From positions 1,178,001 to 1,242,000 of the forward strand of contig NZ_CP065800.1 of the NCBI RefSeq assembly GCF_023206215.1: DNA of 64,000 nucleotides, in the 5' to 3' direction. Made by a program: the position numbers and the translations under genes. Positions 18,323 through 26,770 of this stretch are shown piece after piece (the first letter of the stretch is position 1; each line of letters opens with the position of its first letter). The DNA is from Butyrivibrio fibrisolvens. Lineage in GTDB: Bacteria; Bacillota; Clostridia; Lachnospirales; Lachnospiraceae. Below the pieces are notes generated by a model. That model saw nothing but the letters and a program-made list of their open reading frames with translations, was not told the origin of the DNA and searched no databases.

Positions 18323-19546
18323 ATGGCTGATAAAAAAAGAGATGTAATAGTTAGTGAGAAAAATGGAAATATAATAGAGAATTCTCAGACGACGGGAAAA
18401 GCAGATAAGATCGACGGATGTGATAATGCTCATAGTAGTGCCACTATAAACGGTGGCAGAAGTGTTAATAGAAGTAGCGGAAGTGGGGCGCTTTTTGCTT
18501 TTTTTGGAACGTGCGTTGGACTTCTTCTTGTTATAGCTATACTTGTGGTGACCATCGATCCGTTTTTTCACTATCATAAGCCTATTGAAGGTTTCCCATA
18601 TATAGTGGACAATCAGTTGTCGCAAAACCCTGGAATGGCTGAGAATATGATCTATGACAGCGCGATTGTGGGATCGTCTATGACAGTTAATTTTAATACA
18701 GCTGATTTTGCAAACGTGATGGGGCTTAATACTATAAAGCTTAGTTATAGCGGCGCCCTTCCAAGAGATGACTATAATATCCTGTCCTTTATATATGATG
18801 AGGATTCCTATTCAAGGCAAAATGGGGATGTCAAGGCAATCTTCATGGTAATAGACCCCAATGTCATGACAGCGGATATAGATGCTACTAAATATGAGCT
18901 TCCAACATATCTGTATGATGACAATATCTTTAATGATGTAAATTATATTTTTAATAAAGATGTACTCTTTCAGTATATATTAAAGCCTGTCATACAAAGA
19001 CGCGGCACAGATCTCTCCACTGTATACTACAGCTGGTGGACGCCTGAGTATTATAATGAATTATGGGTTATGCCAAACTATACTCCTGCAGATAAGGTTA
19101 GTGAAGAAACTCCGGTAAATGCTTATATAAAGGACACTGCCACCAATCTTGAGAAGAATATACTTCCCTTTATACAGGAGCATGAAGAGACAACCTTCTA
19201 TATCTTTTTTGCCCCATACAGCTTATTGTACTGGTATGACGTAGTGCAGGAGAATCACTTAGATGCGACCTTATACCAGACTGAGTATATAGCGGGTACG
19301 CTCCTATCCTACGATAACGTAAGACTCTTTGACTTCATGGACAATGAAGAGATCATAACGGATATCAATAACTATGCGGACGAGATCCACTATAAGCCCG
19401 AATACAACGCCTGGATGGTCCAATGCTTTAATGACGGCACAGAAGAGATCTTTGAAGGCGATATAGAAAAAGATATGCAGCATCTTCGCAGCATAATTGA
19501 AAGCTATGACTATGAAACTCTATTTGAGAAGTACGAGGTAGAGTGA
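18323..19546 (+). CDS. Membrane-anchored SGNH-hydrolase-like protein, putative O-acyltransfer partner
   Basis: A disordered cytoplasmic N-terminus (1-55), one membrane segment (about 57-78) and a large extracytoplasmic domain. AIVGSSMT (114-121) stands where SGNH enzymes have GDS, with S119 as likely nucleophile. ADEIH (352-356) matches the DxxH block at the other end (D353, H356). Similar proteins (AlgJ/AlgX, DltD) work with MBOAT acyltransferases to acetylate surface polymers, and an MBOAT gene lies nearby (20822). The SGNH assignment is from these short motifs only. The function is inferred. The gene is followed by a very long palindrome. Confidence 0.65.
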   Translation: MADKKRDVIVSEKNGNIIENSQTTGKADKIDGCDNAHSSATINGGRSVNRSSGSGALFAFFGTCVGLLLVIAILVVTIDPFFHYHKPIEGFPYIVDNQLSQNPGMAENMIYDSAIVGSSMTVNFNTADFANVMGLNTIKLSYSGALPRDDYNILSFIYDEDSYSRQNGDVKAIFMVIDPNVMTADIDATKYELPTYLYDDNIFNDVNYIFNKDVLFQYILKPVIQRRGTDLSTVYYSWWTPEYYNELWVMPNYTPADKVSEETPVNAYIKDTATNLEKNILPFIQEHEETTFYIFFAPYSLLYWYDVVQENHLDATLYQTEYIAGTLLSYDNVRLFDFMDNEEIITDINNYADEIHYKPEYNAWMVQCFNDGTEEIFEGDIEKDMQHLRSIIESYDYETLFEKYEVE

Positions 19547-19883
19547 TTTTGAATAAATAACTAAAACTTCCCACTTGGACGGATCGGCTTCCCCAAAAAC
19601 TTTACAGGGGGCAGGCAGTATATAAATCATTGTCACACTTTTTAATCATTTTATAGAATTCATGAGCGTGATAGATGGAGATTTTTATTCTGCCAGGGGT
19701 CCACATGTCTGAGCGCAGCGAGTTTGGACCCCAGAATAAAAATTTGCAGATATCATGCCATGAAGTCATAAAATGATTAACAGTGTGGCAATGATTTATA
19801 TACTGCCTGCCCCCTGTAAAGTTTTTGGGGAAGCTGATCCGTCCAAGTAGGAAGTCTGAGTAAATAAAAAATGGAGGATGCTT
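19547..19883. other. Non-coding 337-base region filled by a long palindrome
   Basis: No coding frame is supported here. Almost the whole stretch is the inverted repeat at 19566-19855, followed by an AT-rich run and a strong GGAGG ribosome site (19873-19877) for the UDP-xylose synthase gene. A possible TTGTCA/TATAGA promoter (19630-19657, spacer 16) lies in the left arm. It is weak evidence because the sequence is constrained by the palindrome. Confidence 0.7.
19566..19855. repeat. 290-nt near-perfect palindrome (outer arms about 88 nt)
   Basis: Left arm 19566-19654 and right arm 19768-19855 are reverse complements with only a few mismatches and one single-base indel. A second inner inverted repeat (19681-19703 with 19725-19743, three extra bases on the left) continues the stem to a short tip containing gagcgcagcgag. 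The RNA would form one hairpin of well over 100 base pairs. It could be a MITE-like element, an unusually long terminator or processing hairpin, or a cruciform. No transposase is present. Confidence 0.88.
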
Positions 19884-20822
19884 ATGCGAAAAAACAGGGT
19901 TCTTGTTACCGGCGGTGCCGGATTTTTGGGATCACATTTATGCGACAGACTTATACAAGCTGGCAATGACGTAGTATGCGTAGATAACCTTTTTACAGGA
20001 AGTAAAGACAATATACGCCACCTACTTGATAATCCTTACTTTGAATTTATAAGACATGATGTGACACAGCCTCTTTATGTAGAATGTGATCAGATCTATA
20101 ACCTTGCATGCCCTGCAAGTCCTATTCAGTACCAAAGAGACCCTATCTATACTACCAAGACCTCTATATACGGATCTTTTAATGCTCTTGGCCTTGCAAA
20201 AAGAACAGGCGCAAGGATCCTGCAGTCATCAACATCAGAAGTATATGGAGATCCTGAGTGCAATCCACAGCCTGAGAGCTATAGAGGACGAGTTAATACA
20301 ATAGGACCGCGCTCCTGCTATGATGAAGGTAAGCGTGTTGCAGAGACTCTTTTCTTCGATTATCACAGACAGCACGGCGTGGATATCAAGGTCATGCGTA
20401 TCTTCAATACCTATGGACCTCGTATGGATATAGGTGATGGAAGAGTTGTATCCAACTTCATCGTTCAGGCTCTTCGCGGACAGGATATCACTATATACGG
20501 CGATGGAAGCCAGACCAGGAGTTTCTGCTACGTTGACGACCTGATCGAAGGCATGATAAGACTCATGAACAGTAGAGAAGGATTCACAGGACCTGTCAAT
20601 ATCGGTAACCCCGGCGAGTTCACTATCAAGCAGCTTGCAGAGATGGTAGTAGAGCTTACAGGTACCAGCTCCAAGATCATATATGAGGATCTCCCTGTTG
20701 ATGATCCTACTCAGCGTAAGCCTGACATAACACTTGCCAAGAAAGAACTTAACTGGGAGCCTACAGTCGCACTCCGCGACGGACTTCAGAAGACTATTGA
20801 TTACTTTAAGGGTGTCATCTGA
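19884..20822 (+). CDS. uxs: UDP-glucuronate decarboxylase (UDP-xylose synthase)
   Basis: Short-chain dehydrogenase-type enzyme that turns UDP-glucuronate into UDP-xylose with bound NAD. Evidence: [14 protein letters not shown] nucleotide-binding loop, [12 protein letters not shown] (very characteristic of UXS), [16 protein letters not shown] carrying the YxxxK catalytic pair, and [10 protein letters not shown]. Length (about 312) is typical. ATG 19884 is chosen over 19878 because GGAGG ends six bases before it and directly abuts the earlier one. The stop overlaps the MBOAT start (TGATG). A UDP-glucose dehydrogenase to supply UDP-GlcA is not certain in this window. Confidence 0.93.
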   Translation: MRKNRVLVTGGAGFLGSHLCDRLIQAGNDVVCVDNLFTGSKDNIRHLLDNPYFEFIRHDVTQPLYVECDQIYNLACPASPIQYQRDPIYTTKTSIYGSFNALGLAKRTGARILQSSTSEVYGDPECNPQPESYRGRVNTIGPRSCYDEGKRVAETLFFDYHRQHGVDIKVMRIFNTYGPRMDIGDGRVVSNFIVQALRGQDITIYGDGSQTRSFCYVDDLIEGMIRLMNSREGFTGPVNIGNPGEFTIKQLAEMVVELTGTSSKIIYEDLPVDDPTQRKPDITLAKKELNWEPTVALRDGLQKTIDYFKGVI

Positions 20823-22594
20823 TGTTATTTAATTCGTATGCGTTTGTATTCATATTCCTGCCGGTATTTGTAGCAGGCTATTATGGAATTACATACCTTT
20901 TTAATGAAAAAAATCTATTTAATATAACACGCAAAAAGCCCGCCTGCGCAAAAAGCGTAGTCGAGCTTTACTGCGTTATTTTGTCATTTGTATTTTTTGC
21001 CTTTTTCGGCGTAAAAGTTTTGGGCGTTTTACTTATAAGCCTTATATGGAACTATATCTTTATAAGATTGCTCGGCTCTGGAACTGATGATAAGACCAAG
21101 ACTTTAGTAGCTATTGATAAGAACATTCATGTAAATAATAATAAAGCGCTGCTGATAACAGGTATCTGCGGCAATATAGCACTTCTTATCTTTTTTAAAT
21201 ACGCAGGTTTTCTGGCTGATATCCTGAACTTATTTACTGGAAAAGAGTTAACAGTATCTATATTGCTTCCCATAGCTATCAGCTTCTACACTTTTTCGCA
21301 GATATCGCTCCTTGTAGATGTATATAAAAAAGAATCTGGTAAGATCAGCCTTGTTAACTATCTATTCTATATAACTTTTTTTCCTAAAATATTGCAGGGT
21401 CCTATCGTTAGATATAATGATATGAAGAGCTATCTGGAAAAGGCTCTTTTGCATAGATGGAGCGCTCAGAAGTTCATGCAGGCTATGATGCTCTTTGTTC
21501 TAGGCTTGTCCAAAAAAGTAATAATAGCAGATACCCTGGCAGTAGCAGTAGACTACGGTTATAACAGCCTTGCGGTGCTGACACCGGTGGATGCGGTGAT
21601 CACTGCGGTGTGCTACTCATTCCAGATATATTTTGACTTTAGCGGCTACTGCGACATGGGACGAGGCATCTGCCAGATGGTCGGAATGGACCTTCCTGTT
21701 AACTTCGAAAGTCCTTATAAAGCAAGGAACATAGACGACTTCTGGAAAAGATGGCATATGAGCCTCACAACCTTTTTTACCAGATACGTGTACATCCCAC
21801 TTGGAGGCAACAGAAAAGGAGCTTTAAGAACTTATCTTAACTTCATGATAATATTCACATTATCAGGCCTCTGGCACGGCGCAGGACTAACCTTCATCGT
21901 ATGGGGAGCCATGCACGGAATACTATATGTGATAACAAGAGCAGTTAAGAACAGGAATAAGAGCAAGACAAACACAAGAGTAAATGCGGATTTAGATACA
22001 AAAGCCATAGTAAATTCAAATATATATACAAATACTAGTGTAAATACAAACATTAATGCAAATATGAATACCAGCGCAAATACAAAAACAGTTATTGAAA
22101 CTGGTAGAAATGCGAATGGAGAAACAGGGGCAGCTACAAGATCTGAAACTTTAGCGCATAAGTCACTAATATATAGACTATGCCATATTGCCGCAGTAAT
22201 ACTGACCTTCATCTTCGTGACAGTAGCATGGGTATTCTTCAGAGCTCAAAGTATCCAAGAAGCACTAAACCTCATAAGCAAGATGATAGGAATAGGCTAT
22301 AATGGCGCATCTCCGCTCCATATAAGCCCCGACCTTATCAAGTGCTTCCAGATAGATGAACTGTGGTATATATTTAAAATAACCCCAATAGCAAGCATGA
22401 CCTGGGGCCCCGCCGTATGCATGTGGATCATAATACTGATAAGCGCATACCTTGCATTCATATCCAATAATGCATCACAGCTTACGTCCAGATATAAAGT
22501 AAACGCAAAAGGCGCAATACTCCTTGCTATACTATTTGTATGGTCCGTGATCAAATTCGCCAACGTAAGCACCTATATTTACCTAGGCTTTTAA
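20822..22594 (+). CDS. MBOAT family O-acyltransferase (AlgI-like)
   Basis: Multi-pass membrane protein that should pass an acyl group across the membrane for O-acylation of a surface glycan. Family marks: LPIAISFYTFSQISLLVDVY, FFPKILQGPI, YFDFSGYCDMGRG, and WHGAGLTFIVWGAMHG with conserved histidines H352 and H365. Residues about 378-446 are a low-complexity insert rich in N and T (bases about 21950-22160) in a loop after the catalytic region, absent from usual MBOAT proteins. It is translationally coupled to the xylose synthase gene and near an SGNH-like partner (18323). Substrate inferred. Confidence 0.88.
   Translation: MLFNSYAFVFIFLPVFVAGYYGITYLFNEKNLFNITRKKPACAKSVVELYCVILSFVFFAFFGVKVLGVLLISLIWNYIFIRLLGSGTDDKTKTLVAIDKNIHVNNNKALLITGICGNIALLIFFKYAGFLADILNLFTGKELTVSILLPIAISFYTFSQISLLVDVYKKESGKISLVNYLFYITFFPKILQGPIVRYNDMKSYLEKALLHRWSAQKFMQAMMLFVLGLSKKVIIADTLAVAVDYGYNSLAVLTPVDAVITAVCYSFQIYFDFSGYCDMGRGICQMVGMDLPVNFESPYKARNIDDFWKRWHMSLTTFFTRYVYIPLGGNRKGALRTYLNFMIIFTLSGLWHGAGLTFIVWGAMHGILYVITRAVKNRNKSKTNTRVNADLDTKAIVNSNIYTNTSVNTNINANMNTSANTKTVIETGRNANGETGAATRSETLAHKSLIYRLCHIAAVILTFIFVTVAWVFFRAQSIQEALNLISKMIGIGYNGASPLHISPDLIKCFQIDELWYIFKITPIASMTWGPAVCMWIIILISAYLAFISNNASQLTSRYKVNAKGAILLAILFVWSVIKFANVSTYIYLGF
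21995..22092 (+). repeat. Asn/Thr-rich short-period repeat within the MBOAT gene
   Basis: Degenerate units of about 6 or 12 bases alternating aat/aac with aca/act, giving NT, NA and NS dipeptides (for example TNTSVNTNINANMNTSANT). It is in frame and lies in the insert of the MBOAT protein. Boundaries are approximate. Confidence 0.6.
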
Positions 22595-22638
22595 TATAAA
22601 CATACAACACTTGCCCACAACATTTTAGGAGGAACCCC

Positions 22639-23748
22639 TTGAAACTGAGCATAATCGTGCCTGTGTATAATCAGGCCGCAGACGATAAACTGAAATGGTG
22701 CCTGGACAGCCTTGTCAGTCAGACACTGCCAAAGGATCAGTATGAGATAATCGCAGTCGATGACTCATCAACTGACGATTCCTTCAAGATCATGCAGGAG
22801 TATGAACAAAAGGCCCCATCATATTTCCATGCCATCCATTCTCCCGTCAATCACCACCAGGGCGGAGCCAAGAACATAGGTCTTGCTATAGCCAAGGGAG
22901 ACTGGATAGGATTTATAGATGCTGACGACTGGGTTACTCCGGATTTTTATGAAAGACTTCTAAATAAAGCCAAGGAAACAGGCGCTGACATGGTAGGCTG
23001 TGATTATCATCTTACAGATGAGCACAGTTTCAAGATAGGACAGATAGTTCATAATAATACCAAGGACCAGACCGGCATCCTTGACAGGGACAGGTATAAA
23101 AGGCTCATACTTGATACAGGAAGCCTTGTAGTTAAAATATATAAAAGAGATATAATAATACCAAAAGGCATGAAGCCCTCAAAACCTCCCGTTAAGGTGC
23201 GGGATGGAAGAGAAGTTGAGGAACCTTACAGACTGCATATTTTCCCGGAAGATATCTTCTATGAGGACAATGCTGTATCTAATTCCTGGATACTTCGTGC
23301 TACTCATTTTGAATATATAGAAGAGCCGCTGTATTATTATTATCAGCATGACAATTCTACAGTTCATACGATTTCCAAAAAGAACCTTGAAGACCGCATG
23401 ACTGCAGGACGCATGCTCCTTATGGAGGCTATCAAGGAAGGTTATATAGAAGATTATCGTGCTGAGATTGAGTTCCAGTACACTGTGCTTTTTTATATCA
23501 ATACGCTCTTTTCTGCTATGCCAAGGCAGCAGCATGTTAAGGGATGTTATAATTTTACAAGGAAACTTGGCAGTGAGATGAAGCGCACGTTCCCAAGCTT
23601 TGAGAAGAATGTGTATTATGAAAAGCGTATAAATGCTGAGGAGAAAAAGCTCATCCATATGCAGATGAGATCGCATTTTTGTTTTTTCATATATTATAGA
23701 TTATTGTGGTTTTACAGAAACTTAAGGAAGAGGTTTAGTAATGCGTAA
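22639..23748 (+). CDS. GT2 family glycosyltransferase
   Basis: Cytoplasmic GT2 enzyme. SIIVPVYNQ opens the protein, VDDSSTDDS forms the nucleotide-binding strand, NIGLAIAKGDWIGFIDADDW supplies the DXD-type site, and FPEDIFYEDN is the acceptor-side acidic region. The start is TTG at 22639, supported by AGGAGG seven bases upstream and no competing ATG. Its last eight bases overlap the ABC transporter gene. The C-terminal 100 residues are basic and could touch the membrane. Donor unknown. Confidence 0.88.
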   Translation: MKLSIIVPVYNQAADDKLKWCLDSLVSQTLPKDQYEIIAVDDSSTDDSFKIMQEYEQKAPSYFHAIHSPVNHHQGGAKNIGLAIAKGDWIGFIDADDWVTPDFYERLLNKAKETGADMVGCDYHLTDEHSFKIGQIVHNNTKDQTGILDRDRYKRLILDTGSLVVKIYKRDIIIPKGMKPSKPPVKVRDGREVEEPYRLHIFPEDIFYEDNAVSNSWILRATHFEYIEEPLYYYYQHDNSTVHTISKKNLEDRMTAGRMLLMEAIKEGYIEDYRAEIEFQYTVLFYINTLFSAMPRQQHVKGCYNFTRKLGSEMKRTFPSFEKNVYYEKRINAEEKKLIHMQMRSHFCFFIYYRLLWFYRNLRKRFSNA

Positions 23749-25492
23749 GATTTATAAAGAGCTGATGGCTATTTTGTCTGCAAAGCAAAAGCGCCAGATG
23801 GTAGGAATAGTACTTATGATGCTCATAGGCGGTATATTGGAATCGGTCGGCATATCGCTAATAGCGCCGGTTATCACTGTAGTTATGGATGAGACTGCCA
23901 TTGAGAAAAAGAAGTATTTAAGCCTTGTATATCATGGACTTGGTTTTGAAAATCCAATCCAGTTTACTTCGGCGATACTGATGCTTCTTATTTTGGTATT
24001 TGTTTTTAAGAACATATTCCTCTTTTTCCTGAACAAGGTTCAGTTAAGGTTCGTATTCACCAACCAGTTTGCAACATCCCAAAGGATGATGGTGAATTTT
24101 ATAAATCGTCCCTATGAATATTATCTCAATGCTGATACTTCTGTGATCCAGCGTATGATCACATCAGATGTTATCAATATGTACGGTCTTATCCTTAATG
24201 TGCTGCAGCTTATAAGCGAAGCTATCGTATTTGTCTGCCTTGTGGTACTGCTCTTTGTACAGGATGCTGTTATGACTATCTTCATAGCATCAATCCTTGT
24301 AGTTACGCTTATTGTCATCAAAGTATTTATCAAACCTGTTATGAAAAAATCCGGTGAAGAGAACCAGAATTTCTACAGTGGTCTTTTCAAATGGATATCA
24401 GAATCAGTAATGGGAATAAAGGAGATCAAGATAGCATCCAAGGAAGGCTATTTTATCGATGAATACTCAGCTTGTGGTAACGGATATGTCAAGGCTGTAC
24501 AGAGATATAACCTCTTTACTGCAACTCCAAGACTCCTTATCGAGACAGTTGCCATAAGTGGAATGATAGGATATATCCTCGTTGTGATGCAAAGAGGGGT
24601 AGAAGGTACTGATCTTATAGGTACACTTGCAGTTCTTGCTATGGCAGGCAGCAGGCTCCTTCCAAGCGCTAACCGCATTAATAACTATCAGACTTCGATC
24701 GCATATTTTGAACCCTTTATAGATAATGTATACAATAACCTCCAGACTGAGATTCATGATACGAGCGTAAGGTACGATCCTACTGCTTATACAAGGGCAA
24801 GAGATGCAGTCAAGATGCCGGTTAAGAACGTGATCGAACTCAAGGATATCAAGTATCGTTATCCGAATGCTGAAAGCTATGTATTAAACGGCGCAGATAT
24901 GACAATACCTGTTGGAAAGTCAGTAGGTATCGTTGGTTCATCAGGAGCCGGCAAGACAACTATAGTTGATGTAATGCTGGGACTTCTTAATATTGAAGGT
25001 GGAAGCGTACTTGCAGATGGTGTCAATGTTCGTGACAACTATCAGGGATGGCTTAAGAATATAGGCTATATCCCTCAGACTATCTTCATGATCGATTCTA
25101 CGATAAGGAAGAATGTCGCATTCGGTATTAAGGACGAAGATATAGATGATGCCAAGGTATGGCAGGCTCTTAAAGAGGCCAGCCTTGATGAGTATGTAAG
25201 AAGCCTTCCGGAAGGCCTTGATACGCAGATCGGCGAAAGAGGTATAAGGCTATCCGGTGGTCAGCGCCAGAGGATAGGTATTGCAAGAGCTCTGTTTGAA
25301 GATCCTGAAGTTCTGGTTCTTGATGAAGCAACTTCAGCTCTTGATGGCGAGACAGAGAAGGCTATCATGGATTCAATTAATTCGCTTCATGGTAGGAAGA
25401 CACTTATTATCATCGCGCACAGACTTCAGACTATTGAAAAGTGCGATATGGTATATAGGATCGAAGACGGCAAGGCAAGTAGAGAGCGCTGA
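23741..25492 (+). CDS. PglK/MsbA-type ABC transporter, candidate lipid-linked oligosaccharide flippase
   Basis: Fused half-transporter with six membrane helices, then an ATPase domain. GGILESVGISLIAPVI resembles the first helix of PglK/WlaB flippases. The nucleotide-binding domain has Walker A GSSGAGKTT (399-407), signature LSGGQ (504-508), Walker B VLVLDE ending at D528-E529, and the switch AHR. No Wzx/MATE-type flippase is seen in the window, so this is the best candidate to move the completed repeat unit across the membrane. It overlaps the preceding GT2 gene by eight bases, suggesting coupled expression. Confidence 0.85.
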   Translation: MRKIYKELMAILSAKQKRQMVGIVLMMLIGGILESVGISLIAPVITVVMDETAIEKKKYLSLVYHGLGFENPIQFTSAILMLLILVFVFKNIFLFFLNKVQLRFVFTNQFATSQRMMVNFINRPYEYYLNADTSVIQRMITSDVINMYGLILNVLQLISEAIVFVCLVVLLFVQDAVMTIFIASILVVTLIVIKVFIKPVMKKSGEENQNFYSGLFKWISESVMGIKEIKIASKEGYFIDEYSACGNGYVKAVQRYNLFTATPRLLIETVAISGMIGYILVVMQRGVEGTDLIGTLAVLAMAGSRLLPSANRINNYQTSIAYFEPFIDNVYNNLQTEIHDTSVRYDPTAYTRARDAVKMPVKNVIELKDIKYRYPNAESYVLNGADMTIPVGKSVGIVGSSGAGKTTIVDVMLGLLNIEGGSVLADGVNVRDNYQGWLKNIGYIPQTIFMIDSTIRKNVAFGIKDEDIDDAKVWQALKEASLDEYVRSLPEGLDTQIGERGIRLSGGQRQRIGIARALFEDPEVLVLDEATSALDGETEKAIMDSINSLHGRKTLIIIAHRLQTIEKCDMVYRIEDGKASRER

Positions 25493-25521
25493 TGGGATCA
25501 TTAGCTTGTAGGGAGAGAGTT

Positions 25522-26658
25522 ATGGAGTACAAAAAGAGGAAGGCTAATTTTGAAATCTTAAGAGTTATAGCCATAATAATGGTTCTGATACTGCATTATC
25601 TAAGTCAGACCGGTAACCTTCTGGAAGTTGGCGTATCTCCGTCTTCAAGACAGATCACAGGGCAGTTTATCGAATCGTTTTGTATAGTTGCAGTTAATGT
25701 GTGGGTACTTATAAGCGGATACTTTCTTTCAAAGTCGGCTTTTAAGCTTACAAGAATCTTGCAGCTGCTGGCTCAGGTTTATTTTTATACTATCCTTGTA
25801 ACTATTGTAATGCAGATAGCAGGTACTGCGAGCGTAGCAGAAACAGACAGGATCTATAAGACCACCCAGTACCTTTTTCCTATATCATCTGAGCATTATT
25901 CTTTTGCAACAGCATATATCCTACTGTACGTGATCGCACCTGTCCTTAATAAGGGCGTACTCTATATGACAAGGAAGCAGATCAAGTATACGATAATAGG
26001 GCTTCTTGTATGGTTTTGCATTATCAAGAGTATAGTCCCTGTGATATTCCCTACGGATATGTTTGGCTATAACCTTGACTGGTACATATGCCTCTATCTT
26101 ATAGCTGCATATATCAGAAAATATAATGTCAGGATCCTTACAGGATTTGGAACAAGTGCGCTTTTGTTCATAGTATCAGGTCTTGGCAACTTTGCGATAT
26201 CTATGGTATTCCACCGCATTAACCTGACATCTGGCAGATTCACTTATTTTGCAACAGTTCCTGCTCATTATAATTTCATCCTGTGCCTTACTGGGGCGCT
26301 GGGACTTTTTTCCATGTTCAGATATATGAAAGTTTCTGAGAATGCTTTTACCAAGGCAGCCAGAGTCCTTGCGCCGTTTAGCTTTGGGGTATATCTATTG
26401 CATGAGCATATTGAGATCAGGGATAGATGGGTGACATGGCTGTCAGGCCTTGGAATCGTGGGAGAGGCTTCTCCGTCAGCTTTGGGAATGGTATTTCATA
26501 TGATAAGATGCGTGCTGATACTCTTTGTATGCTGCATATTTGTTGATTTTATAAGAAGCCAGATATTTGAATTTGTAAGAAGAGTATTATCAGGAACCAG
26601 GCTGTTTAAATGGTTTGGGATAATTGATGCGGAGCTTGCTGTTGATAAGGAAAAATAA
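25522..26658 (+). CDS. Acyltransferase-3 family membrane protein
   Basis: Member of the AT3 family (PF01757), which O-acetylates surface sugars using cytoplasmic acyl-CoA. The N-terminus NFEILRVIAIIMVLILHY is typical, with the family histidine at the end of the first helix and about ten helices in total. FGVYLLHEH near residue 290 is the usual late motif. I prefer ATG 25522 (SD gggagag just upstream, family-like N-terminus). The ATG at 25492, overlapping the ABC stop as TGATG, would add ten residues and cannot be excluded. Confidence 0.87.
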   Translation: MEYKKRKANFEILRVIAIIMVLILHYLSQTGNLLEVGVSPSSRQITGQFIESFCIVAVNVWVLISGYFLSKSAFKLTRILQLLAQVYFYTILVTIVMQIAGTASVAETDRIYKTTQYLFPISSEHYSFATAYILLYVIAPVLNKGVLYMTRKQIKYTIIGLLVWFCIIKSIVPVIFPTDMFGYNLDWYICLYLIAAYIRKYNVRILTGFGTSALLFIVSGLGNFAISMVFHRINLTSGRFTYFATVPAHYNFILCLTGALGLFSMFRYMKVSENAFTKAARVLAPFSFGVYLLHEHIEIRDRWVTWLSGLGIVGEASPSALGMVFHMIRCVLILFVCCIFVDFIRSQIFEFVRRVLSGTRLFKWFGIIDAELAVDKEK

Positions 26659-26770
26659 GGCTTAGTCATGGCAAATGCGACGTAAGTAAAATAACTCCCA
26701 ATACACCTTATAATACGGTCAGATCAGTGAAAAGCCAAAATACTATAAATCAAACTAACAGGATCAGTAT

